Of a stretch of 9,563 bases of DNA, positions 1-5,107 are shown in pieces. The stretch's first letter is position 1. Each line of letters opens with the position of its first letter. The translations under genes were made by a program, and so were the position numbers. The notes beneath the pieces were generated by a model. That model had not been told where the DNA came from and ran no database searches. It was given only the letters and a program-made list of their open reading frames with translations. Source of the stretch: Chloroflexota bacterium (lineage in GTDB: Bacteria; Chloroflexota; Anaerolineae; B4-G1); contig QMOE01000048.1 of assembly GCA_003648125.1 (NCBI GenBank), positions 1 to 9,563 on the forward strand, read 5' to 3'.

Positions 1-1786
1 CCGGGATCAAGTCCATAAACGTGCGATAGGCGTAAAAGTTATAGTATTGCCAGGTCAGCTTTTTGCTGGGGAATCGCTTTGGCGCCAGGTGCTCCTGGCC
101 GAACGTCTTGCGGTCGGTGATCATCTCCGGCGCGCTGCCGTGGGTGTAGGCGTGCAACGAAATCCCGTCCAACGCCTTGATCCGGCGCAGCGCGCGCACG
201 AACCAATTCCCGTTGCACCCGGCGACGGCGTTGTAGGGGTCAACTGCGCCCATCACGACTGTCCCGTCGGACGCGCTCAGGCCGGGGGTGGAAGCGTAGA
301 TTTTCTTGATGGCCCGGTAGACGCGGTTGAAGCAGTCGGCATAGCTCTCCGGGGTGATCGCGTGCCCGCCCACGCCTTCGTGATTGCCGGGGTACTCGCG
401 CGGATTGTTCATCTCGTTGCCAATGATCCAGATGTGACAGCCCCCTTTGGGATTGTGGGGGTCGATTGAGCGTTTTACAAAGGCGGCGCAGGTGCGGGCG
501 AAATCGTCGTACTGGTGTGGCTTGGGGATGGTGCCGCTAGAGCCGTAGCCGTGATTGAGCCGCGCCAGGATGCCAAAGCCGTCGTTTGCCCACTCGCGGT
601 ACGTGCTGAGATCGCCGCCGGCTCCCTGATAGTCGGTGCCGATGGCGTGAGTAAAGAGCACCCAGCCGGTCACGCCGACCGATTTGAGCAGATTGCGGTC
701 GTACCGGTCGTGGATGCCGTAGATGTAGTCGCTTTCGCCGAGGCGCGACACCGCCCTGTGTTTGCTCGGCGTAAAGGGCTTGAGGCATTTGGCCTCGATG
801 AATCCGCGCTTAAAGGCCGGCGTCTCGACCTCGATCCACTGCCCCGCCTGCCCGATCTTGGCCCCTGCGCCGGATGGGTCCAGCACGCGCAGTGGCACCG
901 CCCCGCCGACCCACCACTCGACCGCGCCGTCCGGCGAACCGCGCATCTCGGCCCACATCCCGGCAGCCGGACTCACCTGCGCAGTTTCGATTGGCTTGGT
1001 CGTCAGGTCGGGTTTCTCTTCGCTCAAGTAGATTGTGCCGCCATAGCTCGAGGTGAGCCAGCCGATCTCGCCATCGACCAGGCGCGCCTTTTGGAACTTG
1101 TACCCCTCGGCGTGCTCCTGGGGCGCTCCCAGCGCGGCCACCTGCGCGCCGTAGGGCACTATGGTGCCGGTGAAAGTCGCCAGGCTGGGTTCCGGCTTTC
1201 CGCGCAATTTGAGGCCATCAAGCCAGGTGACCCATAGCTTGCCGGTCTCTGGCTGAGGCTCATCCGGTTCGGGCTGTTCCTCTGCTTCCTCTTTGACCTT
1301 GACCAGGTAGGTGGTGTAGCCGTAACTGCGCGTTAGCCAGCCGACCTGTCCTTCTGGCGTGCGGGCGCGCTGGAACACAAACCCATCCGGGTGAGAGAAC
1401 GGCTCCCCGATGCCGGTCACGACCGTGCCGTAGGGCACGATCACGCCGGTAAAGCTGGCCTGGCTTGGTTCCGGTTGGCTGCGCATACGCAGTCCCCGGG
1501 ACCAGTTGACCTTGAACTTGGCCCCTTCCGTGGGCGGCGCGGTCTCAATCGGGTCGAGGTAGAGCGTGTCGCCGTCCCGGTAGGTGAGCCAGCCCACCTG
1601 CCCCTCCGGCGTGCGTACCTTTTGGAATGAGAAACGGTCGTCGTACCGTTTGGGTTCTCCGATCGCTTCCACCACCGCGCGGTAGGGCACTTTGGCGCCG
1701 CTGTAACTGCTGTCCGTTGGTTCTGGCTCTGCGCGCAACTTGAGCCCGCCGGGCCAATTGACCTCGAGTCTTTTGCCATTTGCCAT
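1..1786 (-). CDS. Multi-SH3 protein with GH-A-like glycoside hydrolase domain (3' end outside window)
   Basis: An open frame of 595 codons runs from ATG at 1786 off the left edge. The start is preceded by an AAAGGAAACGG ribosome site and a good promoter. Three homologous SH3-like repeats lie at about residues 8-78, 91-162 and 185-254. Each opens with a G-L-[KR]-[ML]-R-x-[KQE]-P-E-P core and ends in GW-L-T. An acidic Pro/Glu linker (about 165-182) precedes the third, and a divergent fourth may cover 268-338. From about 350 the sequence resembles a (beta/alpha)8 clan GH-A hydrolase: YGIHD near 356, WIIGNEMN at 453-460 with E457 in the acid/base position, and SLHAY at 543-547. The nucleophile glutamate would lie beyond the window. 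There is no N-terminal signal peptide or membrane segment, which is odd for a wall- or polysaccharide-acting enzyme. SH3 repeats usually bind cell wall or other ligands. The substrate is unknown and the family within GH-A cannot be assigned. Confidence 0.85.
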   Translation of the reverse strand, partial: MANGKRLEVNWPGGLKLRAEPEPTDSSYSGAKVPYRAVVEAIGEPKRYDDRFSFQKVRTPEGQVGWLTYRDGDTLYLDPIETAPPTEGAKFKVNWSRGLRMRSQPEPSQASFTGVIVPYGTVVTGIGEPFSHPDGFVFQRARTPEGQVGWLTRSYGYTTYLVKVKEEAEEQPEPDEPQPETGKLWVTWLDGLKLRGKPEPSLATFTGTIVPYGAQVAALGAPQEHAEGYKFQKARLVDGEIGWLTSSYGGTIYLSEEKPDLTTKPIETAQVSPAAGMWAEMRGSPDGAVEWWVGGAVPLRVLDPSGAGAKIGQAGQWIEVETPAFKRGFIEAKCLKPFTPSKHRAVSRLGESDYIYGIHDRYDRNLLKSVGVTGWVLFTHAIGTDYQGAGGDLSTYREWANDGFGILARLNHGYGSSGTIPKPHQYDDFARTCAAFVKRSIDPHNPKGGCHIWIIGNEMNNPREYPGNHEGVGGHAITPESYADCFNRVYRAIKKIYASTPGLSASDGTVVMGAVDPYNAVAGCNGNWFVRALRRIKALDGISLHAYTHGSAPEMITDRKTFGQEHLAPKRFPSKKLTWQYYNFYAYRTFMDLIP

Positions 1787-1823
1787 TTTCCGTTTCCTTT
1801 CTCTCAATCGCCGCGATGTTTAT

Positions 1824-1853
1824 ATTGTACCCGCAAATCGCCATTTTTGGCAA
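1824..1853 (-). promoter_or_regulatory. Sigma70-type promoter of the SH3/GH gene
   Basis: On the minus strand TTGCCA (1848-1853) and TACAAT (1824-1829) are separated by 18 bp, five of six matches to each consensus hexamer. The predicted transcript would begin near 1817, about 30 nt before the ATG at 1786. The -35 overlaps a small GCCA-AAAA-TGGC dyad. The promoter lies between the deacetylase stop and the SH3/GH start, so that gene can be transcribed on its own. Confidence 0.65.
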
Positions 1854-1867
1854 GTCTGGCCTGGGAG

Positions 1868-1910
1868 CGCGGGCATCCCTGCCCGCATCTTTGCGGTCAG
1901 GATGCCCGCG
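1868..1910. repeat. Palindromic repeat at the end of the deacetylase gene
   Basis: Perfect 11-bp outer arms (CGCGGGCATCC at 1868-1878, GGATGCCCGCG at 1900-1910) enclose a second perfect hairpin (CCGCA-TCTT-TGCGG at 1883-1896). The right arm lies inside the deacetylase gene and encodes most of its last codons; the stop codon (1897-1899) falls between the arms. No T-run follows on either strand, so a classical intrinsic terminator is unlikely. It looks like a REP-type element that could still fold in the mRNA and mark the 3' end. Confidence 0.7.
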
Positions 1911-2808
1911 TTCCATCCATCTCTGCTGCGATGCGCACGGTTTGCAGGTGAATCTCTACGGTTTCCTCTATCCGCCGTCCATATCCCCCGGCCAGCGTCA
2001 CCGCCGCTGGCAGTCCCGCCTCCCGGCAAAACGCAAGCACCATGCGGTCCCGTTTGACCAGTCCTTCTTTGCTCAGTTCAAAACGTCCCAGCAAATCCCC
2101 GGCGTAAGGGTCGGCCCCGGCCAGGTAGATCGCCAGATCGGCCTCCGCTAACTCCAACGCCCGCCGCACGCCGGGTTCCAAAGCCGCCAGGTATTCCGTA
2201 TCCCCCGTGCCGTCGTTCAGCCCGATGTCTAGATCGCCTGGTTCTTTGTGTAGGGGAAAGTTCTGCTCGTTGTGGATGGAAAAGGTAAAGATGGTGGGAT
2301 CTCCGGCGGCGAGCGCGGCGCTGCCGTTCCCCTGGTGGACGTCGCAATCGAGGATCACCACCCGGCGGGCGCGGCCCTCGGCCTGCATCGCGCGGGCGGC
2401 AATAATGACGTCGTTGAACAGGCAGAACCCTTGCGCACGGTCGCGGGAGGCGTGATGGGTGCCCCCGGCCAGGTTGACCGCCACCCCGTCCCGCAGCGCA
2501 GCGCGGCAAGCGGCGATGGTGCCTCCGGCGGTGTGCCGCGCCCGCGTGACCAGTTCCAGCGACCAGGGCAGGCCCAGGCGACGAATCTCTTGGCCCGTGA
2601 GCTGGCCGCTTTTCACCCGTTGCAGGTAGTCGCTGCTGTGGGCGCGTAGAATTTGTTCGTCCGTGACTGGATCGGGCACGATCATGTCATCGGGTGAGAC
2701 CAGCCCGGCGGCCTCAATCGCCTCCCGCAGCATACTGTACTTGTGCAGGGGAAAATAGTGTTTGTCCGGCAGCGGAAATTGGAACTGGTCGGTGTAGAAT
2801 ATCTTCAT
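1897..2808 (-). CDS. Histone deacetylase-fold hydrolase (class IV-like, AcuC/acetylpolyamine amidohydrolase superfamily)
   Basis: This is a 303-residue Zn-dependent deacylase of the arginase/deacetylase fold, close to the usual length of bacterial single-domain homologues. The active-site set is complete: tandem histidines H118-H119 in GGTHHA, DCDVHQGNG with zinc ligands D156 and H158, the third ligand D233 in GADP, and Y276 in LAGGYG. The N-terminal FPLPDKHYFPLHKY segment (11-24) and FCLFND (128-133) resemble class IV (HDAC11-like) proteins. The bacterial substrate is not predictable; acetyl-lysine, acetylpolyamines and other N-acyl groups are all possible. The ATG at 2808 was chosen because it forms an ATGA overlap with the stop of the M23 peptidase gene, showing translational coupling; the frame stays open upstream but only inside that gene. 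The last codons (T-R-A-S) are written by a palindromic repeat, so the natural C-terminus may have been altered. Confidence 0.93.
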   Translation of the reverse strand: MKIFYTDQFQFPLPDKHYFPLHKYSMLREAIEAAGLVSPDDMIVPDPVTDEQILRAHSSDYLQRVKSGQLTGQEIRRLGLPWSLELVTRARHTAGGTIAACRAALRDGVAVNLAGGTHHASRDRAQGFCLFNDVIIAARAMQAEGRARRVVILDCDVHQGNGSAALAAGDPTIFTFSIHNEQNFPLHKEPGDLDIGLNDGTGDTEYLAALEPGVRRALELAEADLAIYLAGADPYAGDLLGRFELSKEGLVKRDRMVLAFCREAGLPAAVTLAGGYGRRIEETVEIHLQTVRIAAEMDGTRAS

Positions 2809-3650
2809 GGCCTGTCTGCGACGAACGCGGTCGGATCCAGGTAGCCGTAATAGTCCGGGACGGCGCGGGCCGGGTCGTCGTCCCAGGTGTATCCCACCCC
2901 GGCGACGTGGCCGTTGCAGGTTCCCCGCGCGCCCGCCGTCCCCGCCGGGAATAGATTCGAGCCATCGCGGAAGGCGCGCATCTCCCAATGCAGGTGGCTG
3001 TTGAACCCCTGGTCGTAGACGACGGCGATTACCTGTCCGCGCACTACCGGCTGGCCCTCCCGCACCTGCACGCTGGAAACGTGCCAGTAGACCGAGTAGA
3101 CGGTGCTCCCTTCGGCTTTGCTCAGGGCAGGGCCATCGGCTAGACGGTGCTCGACGATGACAATGTGTCCGTCGCTGCCGGCGTCAATAGTAGAGACGAC
3201 GACGCCACCGGCCACGGCATGCACCGGGGCGTGCGTGGCCTGCCCCCAGGCGACCTGCCCCGCCTCGTCCAGCGCGAACAGGTCTACGCCGGCGTGGTAG
3301 AGTTGGCTGAAGGGGACGCCGCCGCCACTGACATCGCGGAAGCAGTTGGAGCGGTTGCCCTGCGCCGGATTCTGCGCGCCGTAGCGGGTGTCCACTGCCA
3401 GCGGCCCGGTGACGGTCTGAACGTATGGCCCATACGATTCGGCGGGCAGCAGGGGAAAGTCAAACGTCGTTGCGACGGGCGGCGTGGGCCAGGGGGTATA
3501 GGGCAGCGCGGGAGGGAAGACGGGCAGCGGCGGTGGAATCAGCCCGCTGAGATAGTGCTTCCACACGTAAGGCGTGGCGACCAGGCATACAACGCCCGCG
3601 ACGATGAACAATGCGAACAATGCCCGCCGGCAGCCGCTCTCTCGTTGCAC
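2805..3650 (-). CDS. Membrane-anchored M23 (LytM-type) metallopeptidase
   Basis: This is a 281-residue protein. Residues 10-29 form a hydrophobic membrane anchor or uncleaved signal after a basic R-x-x-x-x-x-R-R start. A proline-rich stretch follows (38-60), suited to spanning the wall. The C-terminal half is a lysostaphin/LytM peptidase with zinc ligands H119 and D123 (H-x3-D), the active-site histidine H190 (YWH), and H219-x-H221 in HLHWEM. Such enzymes cut peptidoglycan peptide bridges outside the membrane. The GTG at 3650, 4 nt after the cupin stop, is the best start, with a GAGGA about 14 nt upstream. The frame is open further upstream, but that part overlaps the cupin gene and reads as shadow. 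Eight residues (174-181, sequence PALSKAEG) appear to be an inserted repeat in a loop before H190. The gene ends in an ATGA overlap with the deacetylase gene. Confidence 0.9.
   Translation of the reverse strand: MQRESGCRRALFALFIVAGVVCLVATPYVWKHYLSGLIPPPLPVFPPALPYTPWPTPPVATTFDFPLLPAESYGPYVQTVTGPLAVDTRYGAQNPAQGNRSNCFRDVSGGGVPFSQLYHAGVDLFALDEAGQVAWGQATHAPVHAVAGGVVVSTIDAGSDGHIVIVEHRLADGPALSKAEGSTVYSVYWHVSSVQVREGQPVVRGQVIAVVYDQGFNSHLHWEMRAFRDGSNLFPAGTAGARGTCNGHVAGVGYTWDDDPARAVPDYYGYLDPTAFVADRP
3108..3131. repeat. 24-bp repeat unit inserted in frame in the M23 peptidase gene
   Basis: The plus strand reads CCTTCGGCTTTGCTCAGGG within these bases. On the coding strand it encodes P-A-L-S-K-A-E-G. Removing exactly 24 nt restores a natural A-D-G-S-T-V-Y-S-V-Y-W-H strand-loop-strand of the peptidase. 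The motif matches, from memory, a dispersed short repeat family (CTTCG...GCTCAGG type) common in Chloroflexota and related metagenomic genomes; this recognition is not verified here. Confidence 0.55.
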
Positions 3651-3654
3651 GCTG

Positions 3655-3978
3655 TTACTTGTAATCCTCGCGCAGGGGGTACCAGGCGTCGAGAGCGATG
3701 GTCGGCTCGTCCAGGATGACGGCCCCGTGCGGCGCGTTTGGCGGGCAACAGGCGCCCTCGCCGGCCCGCAGCACGCGCGTCTCGCCTTCCAGCGTGAACT
3801 CCATCGCCCCTTGCACAACGTAGGCGATCTGCTCGTGGGGGTGGCTGTGCTCAGGCACCACACTCCCAGGCTCAAAGGTGAAAAAGGTCATCATCGCGTG
3901 TTCCAGATAGACCACCCGGCGCGTGACACCCGGCAGCATCTCGGTCGCGGGTAATTCATTGACGGTGAAAAAAGACAT
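3655..3978 (-). CDS. Small single-domain cupin (Cupin_2)
   Basis: This 107-residue protein is made almost entirely of one cupin beta-barrel. Cupin motif 1 is visible as H44-x-H46-x3-Q50 (PEHSHPHEQIAYVVQG) and motif 2 ends with the fourth metal ligand H84 in PPNAPHG. The metal set is therefore complete. Stand-alone cupins of this kind act as metal-dependent dioxygenases, isomerases, demethylase-like enzymes or small-molecule sensors; nothing here separates these. The start is firm: ATG at 3978 has a strong GAGGAGGA ribosome site at 3985-3992, spacing 6 nt. The stop lies 4 nt before the M23 peptidase start, so the two are co-transcribed. The 68-bp gap from the toxin gene holds no convincing promoter. 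Confidence 0.9.
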   Translation of the reverse strand: MSFFTVNELPATEMLPGVTRRVVYLEHAMMTFFTFEPGSVVPEHSHPHEQIAYVVQGAMEFTLEGETRVLRAGEGACCPPNAPHGAVILDEPTIALDAWYPLREDYK

Positions 3979-4046
3979 TGGATATCCTCCTCATTTTGTC
4001 CGTATGGTCTTGATACACTGCTCGACCCATCACCTGCTCTAGTCTT

Positions 4047-4475
4047 TCATCCCACCTCGCGCACCCAGGGCAAAGCAGCGCTGACCGCTTTGACCAACCT
4101 GCGGTCGGCGGTCCAAAGCTCTGCGCCCAGCATCTCGGCCAGGGCAAGGTAGTGGGCATCGTAAGTTGCCGAGAGAGAAAATCGGCGGGCGAGTTCCAGC
4201 GCCCTGCGATACAGGTTGGCATTTTCGTATGAGGTAATGTCCAACCGCACAATTGCGTTCAGGATATCGGCGGCTTCTTCCAGGAGCATCTCGCTATGGA
4301 TGACATATTTGTATATGGCGTTGGTCACCTCATAGTATAGCAGGCTGGGCGCCACTATAGAGCGGTCAGCCTCGTGCCATTCTTTCCACAATATGGCGGT
4401 GGGAGATTCATACGTGCCGCTCTGCATTAAACGTATAATCAGGCTGGCATCAACACAAATTGGCGAGTTGCGCAT
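4047..4475 (-). CDS. vapC: VapC-type PIN-domain ribonuclease toxin
   Basis: This 142-residue PIN-domain protein carries the four acidic residues expected to bind Mg/Mn: D9 (CVDASL), E49 (YYEVTNA), D106 (YDAHYLALA) and D124 (TADRRL). Family members cleave tRNA, rRNA or mRNA when freed from their antitoxin. The ATG at 4475 is preferred over the adjacent GTG at 4478 because the GGGAGGA ribosome site (4481-4487) is correctly spaced for the ATG and too close to the GTG. The gene overlaps the antitoxin gene by 26 nt in a different frame, which couples their translation. Base composition is visibly more AT-rich than in the surrounding metabolic genes, consistent with acquisition by transfer. The catalytic set is intact, so the toxin is probably functional. 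Confidence 0.93.
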   Translation of the reverse strand: MRNSPICVDASLIIRLMQSGTYESPTAILWKEWHEADRSIVAPSLLYYEVTNAIYKYVIHSEMLLEEAADILNAIVRLDITSYENANLYRRALELARRFSLSATYDAHYLALAEMLGAELWTADRRLVKAVSAALPWVREVG

Positions 4476-4761
4476 CACGCTCCTCCCGCATTTGGTGAAT
4501 GATCTCGTCCGGCGGGGTCAATGGTTGTCCCTCTCGCCTGGCTCTGATCCTGGTTCCTACTTCGATGACCCGCGCCAGTGCGTCTTGCCAGCTTTCCCGC
4601 TGTTGGGCAGCCTTCATTTGCTTATATGTAGACATGGAGAGGATGACCACCAGTGGCTTGTTGACTCGCTCCACGATGACCCGTTCCCCTTGTTCCACCA
4701 CCCGGCGCATGACCTCGCCAAAGCGAATCCGGGCGTCAGTTGCCGTCATTCTTCTTTCCAT
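4450..4761 (-). CDS. Phd/YefM-family antitoxin partner of the PIN toxin
   Basis: This 103-residue protein has the Phd/YefM DNA-binding fold in residues 1-50: T-A-T-D-A-R-I-R-F-G-E-V near the start, the G-E-R-V-I-V strand at 25-30, K-P-L-V-V-I-L and M-S-T-Y-K-Q-M. The charged, proline-containing C-terminal half (55-103) should be the flexible part that wraps and blocks the PIN toxin. The ATG at 4761 is supported by a GAGG 8 nt upstream; a second ATG lies four codons later. It is the first gene of the pair, sits directly behind a near-consensus promoter, and has a tandem 12-bp repeat in its leader as a likely autoregulatory site. Calling it vapB would be loose, since VapB proper usually has other folds; the PIN-plus-Phd pairing is well known. 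Confidence 0.9.
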   Translation of the reverse strand: MERRMTATDARIRFGEVMRRVVEQGERVIVERVNKPLVVILSMSTYKQMKAAQQRESWQDALARVIEVGTRIRARREGQPLTPPDEIIHQMREERDAQLANLC

Positions 4762-4775
4762 CAGGTTTACCTCGT

Positions 4776-4799
4776 TGATTGATTAACTGATTGATTAAC
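4776..4799 (-). promoter_or_regulatory. Tandem 12-bp direct repeat, candidate antitoxin operator
   Basis: Two perfect, contiguous copies of GTTAATCAATCA (minus strand) occupy the leader between the -10 hexamer and the antitoxin ribosome site. Phd-family antitoxins repress their own promoter by binding repeated sites, so this is the natural operator candidate. The position, just downstream of the transcription start, suits blocking of transcription. The repeat is seen directly; the operator role is inferred. Confidence 0.6.
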
Positions 4800-4802
4800 G
4801 CT

Positions 4803-4831
4803 ATTATACTTGTTCTGGCAACTGAAGGCAA
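4803..4831 (-). promoter_or_regulatory. Promoter of the toxin-antitoxin operon
   Basis: On the minus strand TTGCCT (4826-4831) and a perfect TATAAT (4803-4808) are separated by 17 bp. The -35 falls inside a small AAGGCA-AGC-TGCCTT hairpin (4825-4839), in the left end of the nested inverted-repeat element. The promoter may also read through into the cupin, peptidase and deacetylase genes, as no better promoter is visible before them. Confidence 0.7.
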
Positions 4832-4911
4832 GCTGCCTTGGTGATTACCCACATCTCGCCACAGAGAAAACACTTCAATATCCTAACCTGGACAAGCCAG
4901 AACCAAACAGG

Positions 4912-4973
4912 TTTTTGACAGGATTTACAGGATGAGGGAGAAATCTTGTCAATTCTGTAAATCCTGTCGAAAA
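4912..4973. repeat. Large central hairpin with 14-bp perfect arms
   Basis: GACAGGATTTACAG (4917-4930) and CTGTAAATCCTGTC (4955-4968) are exact reverse complements, and pairing extends on both sides with A-T and G-T pairs to 4912 and 4973. The loop is about 18 nt. The core resembles a dispersed palindrome (ACAGGATTTACAGGAT type) that I recall from many unrelated bacterial genomes; this is not checked. On the minus strand it lies about 135 nt beyond the phosphatase stop and could protect or end that transcript. Confidence 0.7.
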
Positions 4974-5014
4974 TTCTTGTTCAGTGTACAAGAATTTCAC
5001 TGATAAGGTACTAT

Positions 5015-5042
5015 CTCAGTGTCCTCTGTGCCTCTGTGGTGA
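5015..5042. repeat. Low-complexity CTCTGTG repeat
   Basis: The plus strand holds CTCTGTGCCTCTGTGGTGA with two copies of CTCTGTG 8 nt apart, and a partial inverted copy (CCACAGAG) at 4859-4866. I recall near-identical intergenic strings from many bacterial genomes. It appears to be one arm of the nested element rather than a gene part. Confidence 0.4.
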
Positions 5043-5107
5043 AAAAATGACCATCTCCAATAGACTCTGTATACTTGTGGGTAATCACCAGAAGTTGCCA
5101 ACCTGCC

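Larger units (their letters stand above)
4817..5100. repeat. Nested inverted-repeat (MITE-like) element filling the gene-free stretch 4762-5107
   Basis: No gene is supported in this 346-bp gap. It holds nested inverted repeats. The outermost arms are GGCAACT at 4817-4823 with AGTTGCC at 5093-5099. Inside them is a perfect 14-bp pair, GGTGATTACCCACA at 4840-4853 with TGTGGGTAATCACC at 5076-5089. Further in, CCACAGAG at 4859-4866 pairs with CTCTGTGG at 5032-5039, and a large central hairpin lies at 4912-4973. The symmetry suggests a single folded or mobile unit of about 280 bp with no coding capacity. I see no clear target-site duplication, so mobility is inference. The left end overlaps the toxin-antitoxin promoter; the right end stops just past the phosphatase stop codon. 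Confidence 0.55.

Noticed and set aside
515..1237. 240-codon plus-strand frame
   Set aside because: It is the reverse-strand shadow of the SH3/GH gene, which has clear repeats and motifs; the plus-strand protein shows no recognisable family and lacks a ribosome site.
1868..1910. Rho-independent terminator
   Set aside because: The stem is strong but no T-run follows on either strand, so it is listed as a repeat.
2809..2988. N-terminal extension of the deacetylase to 2988
   Set aside because: It overlaps the M23 peptidase C-terminal coding sequence and is low-complexity Gly/Arg; the fold begins at M-K-I-F-Y-T-D.
3651..3875. N-terminal extension of the M23 peptidase to 3875
   Set aside because: It runs antiparallel to nothing useful and overlaps the cupin gene in another frame; the composition is shadow-like and the membrane anchor starts after the GTG at 3650.
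3979..4046. Separate promoter for the cupin gene
   Set aside because: A TATCAA-like string is present on the minus strand but no matching -35 at a suitable spacing was found.
4776..4799. Start of a CRISPR array
   Set aside because: Only two contiguous 12-bp copies exist, with no spacers and no cas genes nearby.
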